NCBI RefSeq assembly: GCF_013822155.1
Contig: NZ_PNJW01000036.1
Location: 1 to 32,190 of the forward strand
Length of the DNA stretch: 32,190 nt
DNA from: Flavobacterium sp.
GTDB lineage: Bacteria > Bacteroidota > Bacteroidia > Flavobacteriales > Flavobacteriaceae
Reading direction: 5' to 3'
Part shown: positions 16,102 through 24,915 of the stretch, one piece after another
Numbering within the stretch: position 1 is the stretch's first letter
Layout of the letters: each line of letters starts with the position of its first letter
Notes under the pieces: generated by a model
What the model was told of the DNA's origin: nothing
The model's database searches: none
What the model saw: only the letters and a program-made list of their open reading frames with translations
Program-made: the position numbers and the translations under genes

Positions 16102-17586
16102 ATGTTCAAACATTTTATCAATCTCGAATGGAAAGCTTTTATACGATCAGCTAGTGTTGGAAAAAGTATCGGGTTAAAAATCTTTTTAGGTTTTTTAGCA
16201 GTTTATTTCATGTTGGCTTTTTTAGGATTGGGAGTAGCAATATATCCGTTGACAAAAGAATTTTTCCCTGAGCAAGAAGTGTTAACCGTCGTGAATAATT
16301 TTGTGCTAATTTGGTTAACCATAGAATTAATTTTTAGGTTTTTTATGCAATCATTGCCAGTTATAAATATTAAACCTTTACTTATCGTTCCAATAAAGAA
16401 AGAAAAAGTAATACATTTCGTGTTGTTGAAAAGCTTAACGTCTTTTTATAATTTATTACCATTATTCATCATTATACCCTTTGGTATCGTTTATATTTAT
16501 AAAGAAAACAGTTCCGTTTTTTCTATGATTGTGTGGATGATAACCATGTATATTTTGATATTATGTATAAATTATATCAACTTTTTACTAAAAAAGAAAT
16601 TTACAGACAACATCAAAGGATTGTTTCCATATCTTCTGCTTGTATTGATTTTATTAGCTTTAGAATACTTTTCTGTTTTTAGTATAACTAAATTTTTTGG
16701 AAATCAAATAGGTTATCTTCAATCTTATCCATTTTTGATGCTCATTCCGGCAGCGTTTTTATTCGGACTTTACAGTTGGAATTTTTATAATTTAAAAAGC
16801 AGGTTTTATATAGACAATTCCATACAAGCGAAAAAACAAGAGGTTTCAAATTCTGATTTTTCTTGGGTGAAACGTTTTGGTAAAATTGCTCCTTTTTTAC
16901 AATTGGATTTAAAATTAATTTGGCGAAACAAACGACCTAAAACAACAGTTTGGCTCTCCCTCTTTTTCTTGTGCTATGGTTTGATTTTCTATCCAAACCC
17001 ATCCTATCAAGATATGCCCGCCTTTTTTGTATTTGTTGGTATTTTTATAACCGGAATTTTTATGATAAACTTTGGACAGTTCATTCCTGCCTGGGATAGT
17101 TCATATTATTCGATGATGATGGCTCAAAACATTCCTTTAAAACAATATTTAAATTCAAAAGCAGGTTTAATGACTTTTTCAATTATCGTTTTAGCCATAT
17201 TAAGCACACCTTATGTTTATTTTGGTATAAATATATTATTACTTAATCTGGCTTGTGCTTTATATAATATTGGAATAAATGTTCCTGTTTTGATTTTTGC
17301 AGGATCATTTAATAAAAAAAGAATCGATTTAGAAAAAAGTCCTTTTATGAACTACCAAGGTACTGGTGCAGCTCAGTGGCTAGTGGGCATCCCTTTGTTG
17401 CTGATTCCTTTGCTGATTTGGTATGCATTTTATAAATTTTTTAATTATGATATAGCCGTTATCGCTTTGGCTTTATTGGGTTTAATTGGTATTGTACTCC
17501 GAAATTTTTTAATGGAAAAAATAGCCAAACAATTTGCTAAAAAGAAATATGAAATGATTAACGGATTTAAACAACAAGAAAGTTAA
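16102..17586 (+). CDS. ABC transporter permease, DUF5687-like
   Basis: 494-aa multi-pass membrane protein with about twelve hydrophobic segments, paired with the ATPase 14 nt downstream. The family resemblance (MFKHFINLEWKAFIRSASVG at the N-terminus, LDLKLIWRNKRPK near residue 265) matches the Bacteroidota permeases I recall as DUF5687. It likely forms a two-gene ABC-2/Ecs-like exporter in the inner membrane; the substrate is unknown. A TTG two codons upstream (16096) is in frame, but the ATG at 16102 gives the family-typical MFKHF start. A weak TAACTTTA box (16070-16077) lies upstream. Confidence 0.83.
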   Translation: MFKHFINLEWKAFIRSASVGKSIGLKIFLGFLAVYFMLAFLGLGVAIYPLTKEFFPEQEVLTVVNNFVLIWLTIELIFRFFMQSLPVINIKPLLIVPIKKEKVIHFVLLKSLTSFYNLLPLFIIIPFGIVYIYKENSSVFSMIVWMITMYILILCINYINFLLKKKFTDNIKGLFPYLLLVLILLALEYFSVFSITKFFGNQIGYLQSYPFLMLIPAAFLFGLYSWNFYNLKSRFYIDNSIQAKKQEVSNSDFSWVKRFGKIAPFLQLDLKLIWRNKRPKTTVWLSLFFLCYGLIFYPNPSYQDMPAFFVFVGIFITGIFMINFGQFIPAWDSSYYSMMMAQNIPLKQYLNSKAGLMTFSIIVLAILSTPYVYFGINILLLNLACALYNIGINVPVLIFAGSFNKKRIDLEKSPFMNYQGTGAAQWLVGIPLLLIPLLIWYAFYKFFNYDIAVIALALLGLIGIVLRNFLMEKIAKQFAKKKYEMINGFKQQES

Positions 17587-17600
17587 TAACCTATAAAACT

Positions 17601-18296
17601 ATGATACAAGTTCAAAACCTTACCAAAACATACAACGGAACCACCGTTTTAAATATTGAGCACCTCGAAATTCCAAAAGGGCAAAGTTTCGGGTTGGTTG
17701 GAAATAACGGAGCAGGGAAAACAACTTTTTTCAGTTTGTTGTTAGATTTAATTCAGCCAACAACGGGTTTTATTACCAGTAATTCTATTCAAATTAACAC
17801 GAATGAAAAATGGAAACCTTTTACGTCAGCCTTTATCGACGAAAGTTTCTTAATTGGTTATTTAACTCCGGAAGAATATTTCTATTTTATTGGTGAACTT
17901 CGCGGTTGGAACAAAGCTGACGTCGATAGTTTTTTAGTAAAATATGAAGATTTTTTTAATGGAGAAATTTTAAAAAACAAGAAATATTTACGCGATTTAT
18001 CAAAAGGAAATTCTAAAAAAGTGGGTATTGTTGCCGCATTAATAGGAGAACCGGAAGTAATTATTTTAGATGAACCATTTGCTAATTTAGACCCAACCAC
18101 ACAAATTCGACTCAAAAAAATCATCAAAGAATTAGCAGATGATAACAGTGTGACTATTTTGGTTTCCAGTCATGATTTGCAACACACAGTTGAGGTTTCC
18201 AACCGAATTGTGGCTTTACAAAAAGGAGAAATAGTTTTAGATTTAATTCCTTCTTCTGAAACGCTGAAAGAATTAGAAGCTTTTTTTGCTGCTTAA
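17601..18296 (+). CDS. ABC transporter ATP-binding protein
   Basis: 231-aa nucleotide-binding subunit driving the membrane permease encoded just upstream. Walker A GNNGAGKTT (34-42), signature LSKGN (133-137, a variant of LSGGQ), Walker B VIILDEP (153-159) and the switch histidine in SSHD (189-192) are all present, so the ATPase looks active. The LSKGN variant is common in EcsA/BcrA-like exporters. It is the second and last gene of the pair; a large hairpin follows the stop. Substrate not predictable. Confidence 0.93.
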   Translation: MIQVQNLTKTYNGTTVLNIEHLEIPKGQSFGLVGNNGAGKTTFFSLLLDLIQPTTGFITSNSIQINTNEKWKPFTSAFIDESFLIGYLTPEEYFYFIGELRGWNKADVDSFLVKYEDFFNGEILKNKKYLRDLSKGNSKKVGIVAALIGEPEVIILDEPFANLDPTTQIRLKKIIKELADDNSVTILVSSHDLQHTVEVSNRIVALQKGEIVLDLIPSSETLKELEAFFAA

Positions 18297-18308
18297 ATGG
18301 ACAATAAA

Positions 18309-18352
18309 CAGGAACGTTCTTTCATTTAATTTAATCAGGAAGAACGTTTCTG
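18309..18352. terminator. 15-bp stem-loop after the ABC operon
   Basis: Arms 18309-18323 and 18338-18352 pair over 15 positions (13 Watson-Crick and 2 G-T), with a 14-nt AT loop. It lies 12 nt after the ATPase stop. No T-run follows on either strand, so it may stop transcription weakly, protect the 3' end, or bind a protein. The core contains AACGTT, itself palindromic. Confidence 0.6.
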
Positions 18353-18438
18353 AACAAAAAAACCGCAATATTTTTCTCTATTTCAAAAAGAAACGTATTT
18401 TTACCCTTGCGATATACTAAAAACAGTACTTTTTAGTT

Positions 18439-21279
18439 ATGCCATTAAACGTTTTTATTTTGAAATCCTCTATCTTTAGATATATTTTTACTTCTTTTTT
18501 ATTAGTCTTTCTGATAGCTTGTTCTACCAGAAAAGATAAATTAGTGAATCGAAAATTTCAGGCACTTAATACAGAATTTAATGTATTATATAATGGTAAT
18601 TTAGCCTTAGAGGCTGGTTTAAAAGATATTGTAGCCAATTATAATGATAATTATTGGGAAATACTTCCAATTGAAAGAATGCAAGTTGCTGAGGAAGAAA
18701 TTCTTCCGGGGGAAAATAAAAATGCAAATTTCGAAAGAGCCGAAGATAAAGCTACAAAAGCAATTCAAAAACGGTCAATGCTTATAGAGGGAAGCGAAAA
18801 AAACCCTCAAATGGATGAAGCATATTTGCTTTTGGGAAAATCACGATATTACGACCAGCGTTTTATCCCTGCATTAGAAGCTTTCAATTATATTTTATAT
18901 AAAAATCCGGATAGTGATAAAATTTATGAAGCTAAGATTTGGCGTGAAAAAACCAATGTTCGTTTGGAAAATGACGCTTTAGCCGTTAATAACCTTACAA
19001 AATTATTAAACGAAATTAAATTTAAAGACCAGATTTTTGCAGATGCAAATGCGACCCTTTCACAAGCCTATCTTAATTTAGAACAAAAAGACAGTGCCAT
19101 TTCTAAATTAAAACAAGCTTTAAATTTTACTAAAAAAGATGAAGAAAAAGCTCGTTATCGCTTTATTTTAGGACAGTTATTTGAATCTATAAAGGAAAAA
19201 GACAGTGCTTTCGCCGCTTATCAGTCTGTAATCGATATGAAGCGAAAATCTCCAAGACAATATATTGTTCATGCTCAAATTAAACAGGCTCAACAGTTTG
19301 ATTTCACCAAAGGAGACACATTAGCCTTCATGACAGAGTATAATAAATTGATTGATGATCGCGAAAACAGACCTTATTTAGATTTTTTATTTCACCAAAA
19401 AGCGTTGTTTTATCACCAACAAAATAATGTTAAAGAAGCCGTTTTTAACTATAACAATTCTTTGGATTATCAAACAAGTGATAAATATATGATGGCTTCA
19501 AACTATCGAAATATTGCTGAAATATATTTTTATAAGGCTGAATATCAAACTTCCGGAAAATATTATGACAGTACTTTGGTGTTGCTTAATCAAAGAACAA
19601 GAGAGTTCAAATCAATCCGAAAAAAGAGAGATAATTTAGAAGATGTAATTAAGTATGAAGGAATCGCTCAACGAAATGACAGCATTTTAAATATTGCCTC
19701 ATTATCAGATGCTGATAAAATTGCTTTTTATGAAGATTACATCAATAAAATCAAAAAAGAAGATGAGTTTGCTGCAGAAGCAGCTAAAAAACTCAGAGAA
19801 GTAAGTGAAGATGAATCAAAATCAGGAAATTCTCAAAACCAAAATCAACTCGGAATAAAAAATAAAGCCAGTTTAGGACAAGCAAATCCTAAATCATCCA
19901 CTTTTTATTTTTATAACCAAAGTTCAATTGATTTTGGAAAAAAAGAATTTATTAAAAACTGGGGAAAAAGATCATCGGAGGGAAATTGGAGACTGTCCAA
20001 TAAAAAGCAAACTATTTCAACAGAGGAAGAAGAGGAAGTTGTTGAAAACACAAAAGAAGAAAAAATTGTTAGTGAAAAGGATAATTTAAGGTATTCACCA
20101 GAATTTTATATTGGACAATTGCCTAGTTCAAAAAAGGAATTAGATAGTATCGCGAAAGAAAGAAACTATGCCTATTATCAATTGGGAGTAATCTATAAAG
20201 AAAAATTTAAAGAATATCAGTTAGCTGCTGATCGATTAGAAATTTTATTGAAAAGCAAACCTGAAGAACGATTGGTGTTGCCGGCATTGTATAATTTATA
20301 TAAAATATACGAAATCATTGATCCTGCAAAAGCCTTGACGATGAAAGAGAACATCATTACTCAATTCCCGGATTCCAGGTATGCTCAAATTTTAAGTAAA
20401 TCGGGTACATCAGCAGAAAATCTAATTGACGATCCGGAAATTGTTTACAAGAACTTTTTTAAAGTATATGAAGATAGAGATTACAGACAAGTTATAGTAA
20501 ATGTGGAACCGGCTATTGAGAAATTCACCGGAGAAGAAACCTTGCCTAAATTTGAATTGCTTAAAGCAAATGTAATAGGTAAAATTAAAGGGGTTTTTGA
20601 ATACAGAAAAGCTTTAAATTATGTGTCTTTAACTTATCCAAATTCTGAAGAAGGTAAAGAAGCTGAATTACTGCTTTCAGATAATATTCCTTATTTAGAA
20701 AGTCTGTATTTTGATCAGGCTGAGCCAACCAGTTATAAAGTGCTTTATCATGCCGATAATTTAGAGGATAAAAAAACGAAGGTTTTAATTGAAAAAGTAG
20801 CTAAATTTATTAAAGAAAGAAACCAAAGTCAGTTAATTACTTCAATAGATTTGTATACTATGGACAAAAATTTCTTTGTAATTCATGGTTTGCGAGATGA
20901 AGAGTATGCTAAAGGCGTTGTGTCAATCTTGAAAGAGTTTAAAGATTATAAAATTTCAGAAAAAGCTATTATAATTTCCTCTGAAAATTATAAAATTGTT
21001 CAAATCAGAAAAAATTTAGAAGAATATTTGAACCCTGATTTAAGAGTTGTTCCGCCGCCATATGTTGCCAAGCCAAAACAACCAAAACAAACAGAAATTA
21101 AACAGGAAATAGTTATTCCAAATAAAAACCAGAAAAAGCCAGCACAAACTCAAAGCACTAATAATATGCAGCCTCCTTCCGGTATAGACGATCCAAAATC
21201 TACTCCAAAAGGAAATACAAGGCAAGATCCTGAATCACAAATGATGCCGCCTTCTCCTAATAATCCAAAAAAAGGGTAA
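18439..21279 (+). CDS. sprE: SprE/PorW-like TPR lipoprotein (gliding motility, T9SS)
   Basis: 946-aa lipoprotein required in relatives for type IX secretion and gliding. The N-terminus has a hydrophobic signal ending in a lipobox, LIAC, with Cys28 the lipidation site. It is followed by RKFQALNTEFNVLYNGNLAL, a conserved opening of the SprE/PorW family. The middle holds tetratricopeptide-like helical repeats (about 110-420 and 590-770), including AYLLLGKSRYYDQRFIPALE. The last ~75 residues are rich in Pro, Gln, Lys and Asn. It would sit in the envelope linking periplasmic and outer-membrane T9SS parts. It is followed at 2 nt by a bactofilin gene and then by ATP synthase genes. A weak TATTTTTA box lies at 18396-18403. 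Confidence 0.88.
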   Translation: MPLNVFILKSSIFRYIFTSFLLVFLIACSTRKDKLVNRKFQALNTEFNVLYNGNLALEAGLKDIVANYNDNYWEILPIERMQVAEEEILPGENKNANFERAEDKATKAIQKRSMLIEGSEKNPQMDEAYLLLGKSRYYDQRFIPALEAFNYILYKNPDSDKIYEAKIWREKTNVRLENDALAVNNLTKLLNEIKFKDQIFADANATLSQAYLNLEQKDSAISKLKQALNFTKKDEEKARYRFILGQLFESIKEKDSAFAAYQSVIDMKRKSPRQYIVHAQIKQAQQFDFTKGDTLAFMTEYNKLIDDRENRPYLDFLFHQKALFYHQQNNVKEAVFNYNNSLDYQTSDKYMMASNYRNIAEIYFYKAEYQTSGKYYDSTLVLLNQRTREFKSIRKKRDNLEDVIKYEGIAQRNDSILNIASLSDADKIAFYEDYINKIKKEDEFAAEAAKKLREVSEDESKSGNSQNQNQLGIKNKASLGQANPKSSTFYFYNQSSIDFGKKEFIKNWGKRSSEGNWRLSNKKQTISTEEEEEVVENTKEEKIVSEKDNLRYSPEFYIGQLPSSKKELDSIAKERNYAYYQLGVIYKEKFKEYQLAADRLEILLKSKPEERLVLPALYNLYKIYEIIDPAKALTMKENIITQFPDSRYAQILSKSGTSAENLIDDPEIVYKNFFKVYEDRDYRQVIVNVEPAIEKFTGEETLPKFELLKANVIGKIKGVFEYRKALNYVSLTYPNSEEGKEAELLLSDNIPYLESLYFDQAEPTSYKVLYHADNLEDKKTKVLIEKVAKFIKERNQSQLITSIDLYTMDKNFFVIHGLRDEEYAKGVVSILKEFKDYKISEKAIIISSENYKIVQIRKNLEEYLNPDLRVVPPPYVAKPKQPKQTEIKQEIVIPNKNQKKPAQTQSTNNMQPPSGIDDPKSTPKGNTRQDPESQMMPPSPNNPKKG

Positions 21280-21281
21280 CC

Positions 21282-21695
21282 ATGAGCATGTTTAAAAAAG
21301 ATTCAAAATCATATACCGATTTACTTGGGAAAACAAACCGAATAGTTGAAAGTACAATTATTAAAGGAGATATTTCTTCCTCAGCTGATTTTAGATTGGA
21401 TGGCCATTTAGTTGGCAATTTTCAATCAAAAGGAAAATTAGTTATTGGCCCCGCCGGAAGCGTTAAAGGCGATATTATTTGTAAAAATGCCGATATTGAA
21501 GGTAAGTTTGACGGAAAAATACAGGTTACAGAAATTTTAAGTATCAAATCAAAAGCTAGTATTCACGGTGAGGTTATTTGCGGAAAATTAGCAGTAGAAC
21601 CCGGTGCTGAGTTTAGTGCTACTTGCGTGATGAAACCTAATGTAAAATCACTTTTACCTCAAAATGATTCCGGAACCGAAGAAAAAACCGCTTAA
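21282..21695 (+). CDS. Bactofilin (polymer-forming cytoskeletal protein)
   Basis: 137-aa protein with a central right-handed beta-helix domain of short repeats (GDISSSADFRLDGHLVGNF, GPAGSVKGDIICKNADIEGK, SKASIHGEVICGKLAVEPG). This fold self-assembles into nucleotide-independent filaments, often at the membrane, to guide local wall synthesis or positioning. Flanks are short and disordered, as is typical. It starts 2 nt after sprE, implying co-transcription, and its last 32 nt overlap the start of AtpZ. Whether it works with the gliding/T9SS apparatus is an open inference from the location. Confidence 0.92.
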   Translation: MSMFKKDSKSYTDLLGKTNRIVESTIIKGDISSSADFRLDGHLVGNFQSKGKLVIGPAGSVKGDIICKNADIEGKFDGKIQVTEILSIKSKASIHGEVICGKLAVEPGAEFSATCVMKPNVKSLLPQNDSGTEEKTA

Positions 21696-21891
21696 TAAGT
21701 GGCTGCAACTCATCAATATTCCCATCCAAATGGGCGTGGTTATTTTTCTTTTTTCGTATTTGGGCAACTATTTAGATGAAAAGTATGGCAATGTAAACGA
21801 ATCAAACACAAAAATTTTTACTTTACTTGGTGTTTTTTTAGCTTTGTATAATGTCTATCGTCAAGTGAACCAACTAAGCAAAGAAGAATGA
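21664..21891 (+). CDS. atpZ: AtpZ-like ATP synthase accessory membrane protein
   Basis: 75-aa protein with two hydrophobic helices (about 18-37 and 49-65) separated by a short polar loop, and a lysine/proline-rich N-terminus. This matches the AtpZ/AtpI family (F0F1-ATPase assembly or Mg/Ca uptake subunit) that precedes the F0 genes in many bacteria. The ATG at 21664 lies 32 nt inside the bactofilin gene in another frame. It overlaps the next gene by 4 nt (ATGA). Its role in c-ring assembly or Mg supply is family knowledge and not shown here. Confidence 0.83.
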   Translation: MIPEPKKKPLNKWLQLINIPIQMGVVIFLFSYLGNYLDEKYGNVNESNTKIFTLLGVFLALYNVYRQVNQLSKEE

Positions 21892-22286
21892 TAAGTATAA
21901 AAAAATTGTGGGACATTTATAAATACCTACTTGTTGTAGTTCCAATTTTTATTATTCACATTATTATTTTTCAAGAATCAACGTTGAAGAATGCCGCTCA
22001 AGGTTTTTATTACTCCATTCCATTTTTATATTTTATATATATTGTCTTCTCAAAAATTATTCTTTTTGTGATTATCAAAGTTTCTGAAAAGAATTTTGAT
22101 TCTACCGGAATGACATTCTTGGTTTGTACATCAATAAAAATGGCAGTTTCCTATTTTATACTTCGTCCTATTTTAAATTCTTCTAGTGAAAACACCATTG
22201 AGAAAGTTAACTTTTTTGCCGTTTTCATTCTATTTTTAGCAATTGAAACACTAATTACCATACGATTATTGAACAAAAATCAGTAA
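21888..22286 (+). CDS. Four-helix membrane protein in the AtpI position (DUF6168-like)
   Basis: 132-aa protein with four predicted membrane helices (near 12-28, 43-65, 76-94, 106-126). It resembles a Flavobacteriaceae family I recall as DUF6168, lying between atpZ and atpB where other bacteria have AtpI. An AtpI-like role in rotor ring assembly is plausible from size, topology and position, but there is no sequence motif to prove it. The 4-nt ATGA overlap with atpZ indicates translational coupling. The 116-nt gap to atpB carries a strong promoter. Confidence 0.7.
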   Translation: MISIKKLWDIYKYLLVVVPIFIIHIIIFQESTLKNAAQGFYYSIPFLYFIYIVFSKIILFVIIKVSEKNFDSTGMTFLVCTSIKMAVSYFILRPILNSSSENTIEKVNFFAVFILFLAIETLITIRLLNKNQ

Positions 22287-22333
22287 ACACACTTTTAAGT
22301 TGCATTTTAGTCAAATTTTTTTTTTCAATACAC

Positions 22334-22362
22334 TTGCATAATAAAGAAAAAATGTACCTTTG
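22334..22362 (+). promoter_or_regulatory. Strong Bacteroidota promoter for atpBEFHAG
   Basis: TTG (22334-22336), an 18-nt spacer, then TACCTTTG (22355-22362) gives a near-textbook -33/-7 pair. Transcription would start around 22369, leaving a leader of about 34 nt before the atpB ATG at 22403. Confidence 0.75.
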
Positions 22363-22402
22363 CACCAAATTTTAGGAACCCAACTATTTAAGTTAAATCA
22401 AT

Positions 22403-23548
22403 ATGGTGATTTCAAAAAAACCACTTCATTTTATAGTTGCACTGTTAGTTTCGGTTTTGCCGCTACTTACTTTTGCAAATAGCTCAGATTCTACTGTAGT
22501 TCACACAGAAGCTGTTCATACAGAAGTTGAAGCTCAACATTCAGAAGAACCAAAGGATTTAAAAACGGAAATCAAAGAATTTATTAATCATCACTTACTA
22601 GATTCGTATGATTTTCATTTGTTTTCTTGGGAAGATGATTCAAAAGTTGAACATCACGTTGGTTTTCCATTACCGGTTATTTTAGTTGATAATGGTGTGC
22701 AGTTTTTCATGTCATCAAAATTTCACCATGGAGAATCGGTAGCAGAAAGCAATGGAAACTTTTATAAATTATACCACGGTAAAATTTATAAAACAGATGC
22801 TCAGGGAACTATTTCTTATGATGCAGATCACCACGCAACCAATGCAAAACCATTAGATTTTTCAATTACCAAAAACGTTTTTATGATGTTTTTAGTTGGG
22901 GTATTAATGTTATGGTTATTTTCAAGCCTAGCAAAATCATATGCTAAAAACGGTGGAATTGCTACAGGAGCCGGACGATTTTTTGAGCCAATCATTCTTT
23001 ATATCAGAGACGACATTGCTATTCCAAACATCGGACACAAGAATTATAAAAAATACATGAGCTATTTATTGACTATCTTTTTCTTTATTTGGTTTTTAAA
23101 TATGTTCGGATTAACTCCTCTGGGAGTAAACGTTACAGGTAATATTGCCATTACTGCAGGACTTGCTATTTTAACGTATTTGATTACAACATTTACAGCT
23201 AATAAAAATTATTGGGGACATATTTTCTGGATGCCGGGAGTTCCAACTCCAATGAAAATTATTTTAGCTCCAATTGAATTATTAGGAACAATCATTAAAC
23301 CATTTTCATTGATGATACGTCTTTATGCAAACATTGTTGCAGGACACGTAGTATTAATGAGTATCATTGGTTTGATGTTTGTTTTCAAAAACTGGTTAGG
23401 AAGTAGCTTGTCGTTCTTCTTAGCTTTTGCATTATCGTTATTGGAAATTTTAGTTGCTGCATTGCAAGCTTATATTTTCACCATGTTATCAGCTCTGTAT
23501 TTTGGAGCAGCCAATGAAGAGCACCACCATGAGGAGGGGCATCATTAA
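22403..23548 (+). CDS. atpB: ATP synthase F0 subunit a, with exported N-terminal extension
   Basis: Proton-channel stator subunit of the F1F0 ATP synthase. At 381 aa it is over 100 residues longer than the E. coli protein. The first ~24 residues look like a signal peptide (LHFIVALLVSVLPLLTFANS), followed by a ~130-residue soluble His/Glu-rich domain before the first core helix at about 155. The conserved channel helix reads SLMIRLYANIVAGHVV with the essential arginine at R306 and a histidine at H315. The C-terminus is also His/Glu-rich (EEHHHEEGHH). The long N-terminus is usual for Bacteroidota. It is the first gene of the core atp operon. Confidence 0.95.
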   Translation: MVISKKPLHFIVALLVSVLPLLTFANSSDSTVVHTEAVHTEVEAQHSEEPKDLKTEIKEFINHHLLDSYDFHLFSWEDDSKVEHHVGFPLPVILVDNGVQFFMSSKFHHGESVAESNGNFYKLYHGKIYKTDAQGTISYDADHHATNAKPLDFSITKNVFMMFLVGVLMLWLFSSLAKSYAKNGGIATGAGRFFEPIILYIRDDIAIPNIGHKNYKKYMSYLLTIFFFIWFLNMFGLTPLGVNVTGNIAITAGLAILTYLITTFTANKNYWGHIFWMPGVPTPMKIILAPIELLGTIIKPFSLMIRLYANIVAGHVVLMSIIGLMFVFKNWLGSSLSFFLAFALSLLEILVAALQAYIFTMLSALYFGAANEEHHHEEGHH

Positions 23549-23582
23549 TAAATTGAATGTTTAATTAATTAATAAATACATT

Positions 23583-23774
23583 ATGCAAATTCCAACAATT
23601 GTAGGAGCAGGATTAATCGTTATCGGTGCTGGTTTAGGTATTGGTAAAATCGGTGGTTCAGCAATGGACGCTATCGCTCGTCAACCAGAAGCTTCTGGAA
23701 AAATTCAAACAGCTATGCTTATTGCAGCAGCTCTTATTGAAGGTATTGGTTTCGCTGCGTTATTCGCATCTTAA
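23583..23774 (+). CDS. atpE: ATP synthase F0 subunit c
   Basis: 63-aa hairpin protein of two membrane helices forming the proton-driven rotor ring. The polar loop ARQPEASGKIQ (32-42) and the ion-binding carboxylate Glu53 in AALIEGIGFAALF are present. No sodium-binding signature (the Gln plus Glu-Ser/Thr pattern of Na+ rings) is seen, so a proton ring is expected. It is shorter than the E. coli subunit (79 aa), as is common in Bacteroidota. A strong hairpin directly follows this gene, the one needed in the greatest copy number. Confidence 0.96.
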   Translation: MQIPTIVGAGLIVIGAGLGIGKIGGSAMDAIARQPEASGKIQTAMLIAAALIEGIGFAALFAS

Positions 23775-23786
23775 TCCAAAAAAATC

Positions 23787-23824
23787 AACAACAGTTATAA
23801 CGGTTGGTTATAACTGTTGTTTTT
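23787..23824 (+). terminator. Perfect 15-bp hairpin with T-run after atpE
   Basis: Arms AACAACAGTTATAAC (23787-23801) and GTTATAACTGTTGTT (23807-23821) are perfectly complementary with a 5-nt loop (GGTTG), and a T tract follows to 23824. It begins 12 nt after the atpE stop and 35 nt before atpF ends the gap. This has the form of an intrinsic terminator or 3' stabiliser inside the operon. Partial read-through must occur unless atpF has its own promoter, and none is apparent. Confidence 0.8.
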
Positions 23825-23858
23825 AAAAAAATTAAAATTTTCTAAATTATTTATATAA

Positions 23859-24359
23859 ATGGAGAAGTTAATAGAACAGTTTTCACTTGGTTTGTTTGTT
23901 TGGATGCTAGTCATCTTCATCGGGTTAATTTTCTTAATGAGAAAATTCGCTTGGAAACCAATTTTAGATGCGGTTAACGAAAGAGAAGAAGGAATTAGAA
24001 ATGCATTATTATCTGCTGAAAATGCTAAGAAAGAAATGCTAAATCTTCAATCTTCTAATGAAAAGTTAGTAGCAGAAGCAAGAGCAGAACGTGATGCCAT
24101 GATGAAAGAAGCTCGTGAAATCAAAGAAAAAATGATTAACGATGCAAAATCAGAAGCTCAAGCACAAGGCGAAAAAATGATTGCTCAGGCAAAAGCGGCT
24201 ATCGAAAGTGAAAAAAATGCAGCAATGGCTGAGTTGAAAAATCAAGTGTCAACCTTGTCCATAGAAATTGCTGAGAAAGTATTAAAAAGTGAATTATCTA
24301 ACAAAGAATCTCAAACGAAATTAGTTGAGAAAATGTTAGGTGATGCTAAATTAAATTAA
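23859..24359 (+). CDS. atpF: ATP synthase F0 subunit b
   Basis: 166-aa peripheral stalk subunit. One N-terminal membrane helix (about 8-27, LGLFVWMLVIFIGLIFLM) is followed by KFAWKPILDAVNEREEGIRN, typical of subunit b. Then comes a long charged coiled coil rich in Ala, Glu and Lys (about 40-140) that dimerises and reaches delta at the top of F1. It follows the post-atpE hairpin and is 5 nt from atpH. Confidence 0.95.
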   Translation: MEKLIEQFSLGLFVWMLVIFIGLIFLMRKFAWKPILDAVNEREEGIRNALLSAENAKKEMLNLQSSNEKLVAEARAERDAMMKEAREIKEKMINDAKSEAQAQGEKMIAQAKAAIESEKNAAMAELKNQVSTLSIEIAEKVLKSELSNKESQTKLVEKMLGDAKLN

Positions 24360-24364
24360 TCCGT

Positions 24365-24892
24365 ATGTCAAGAGCTGCGATTAGATATGCGAAAGCAATT
24401 ATAGAAAATGCTGTTTCCAACGGAAGAGCCGATGCGGTGAATCAAGACATGAACTTGATTTTAAATACCGTGAGTGCTAACGAAGAATTACAACATTTTT
24501 TAATCAGTCCAGTGGTAAAGCCACAAGAAAAATATACAGCGATTGCTGAAATATTTTCTGCGGTTCAACCAGACACCAAAGGATTGTTTTTGTTGCTTAA
24601 GGAAAACAAACGTTTTGAAATTTTAGCAGAAATTGCCAAACAATACAACGCTCAACATGATGTATTGAACGGAATTGAAGTAGCTAAAGTAACCACGGCT
24701 TTTCCTATAACTCCTGAATTAGAAGCTAAAGTTTTAGCGAAGATTAAAGAGTTTTCATCGAGTAAAATCACTGTGGAAAATATAGTAGATCCAACTATTA
24801 TTGGAGGATTTATTCTACGAATTGGTGACCAACAATACAATGCGTCTGTGGCAAACAGATTGCAAGAATTAAAGAGAGAGTTTAGTAATTAA
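24365..24892 (+). CDS. atpH: ATP synthase F1 subunit delta
   Basis: 175-aa subunit linking the b-stalk to the alpha3beta3 head. The N-terminal six-helix domain begins [20 protein letters not shown]. The C-terminal signature is [20 protein letters not shown], the family's best-conserved stretch. Length and position between atpF and atpA are canonical. There are 23 nt to atpA. Confidence 0.95.
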   Translation: MSRAAIRYAKAIIENAVSNGRADAVNQDMNLILNTVSANEELQHFLISPVVKPQEKYTAIAEIFSAVQPDTKGLFLLLKENKRFEILAEIAKQYNAQHDVLNGIEVAKVTTAFPITPELEAKVLAKIKEFSSSKITVENIVDPTIIGGFILRIGDQQYNASVANRLQELKREFSN

Positions 24893-24915
24893 TATTCCAA
24901 AAAAGATATAGCACA

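Noticed and set aside
23641..23826. Second reading frame overlapping atpE
   Set aside because: It overlaps the conserved atpE gene in another frame and ends in the hairpin; no independent evidence of coding.
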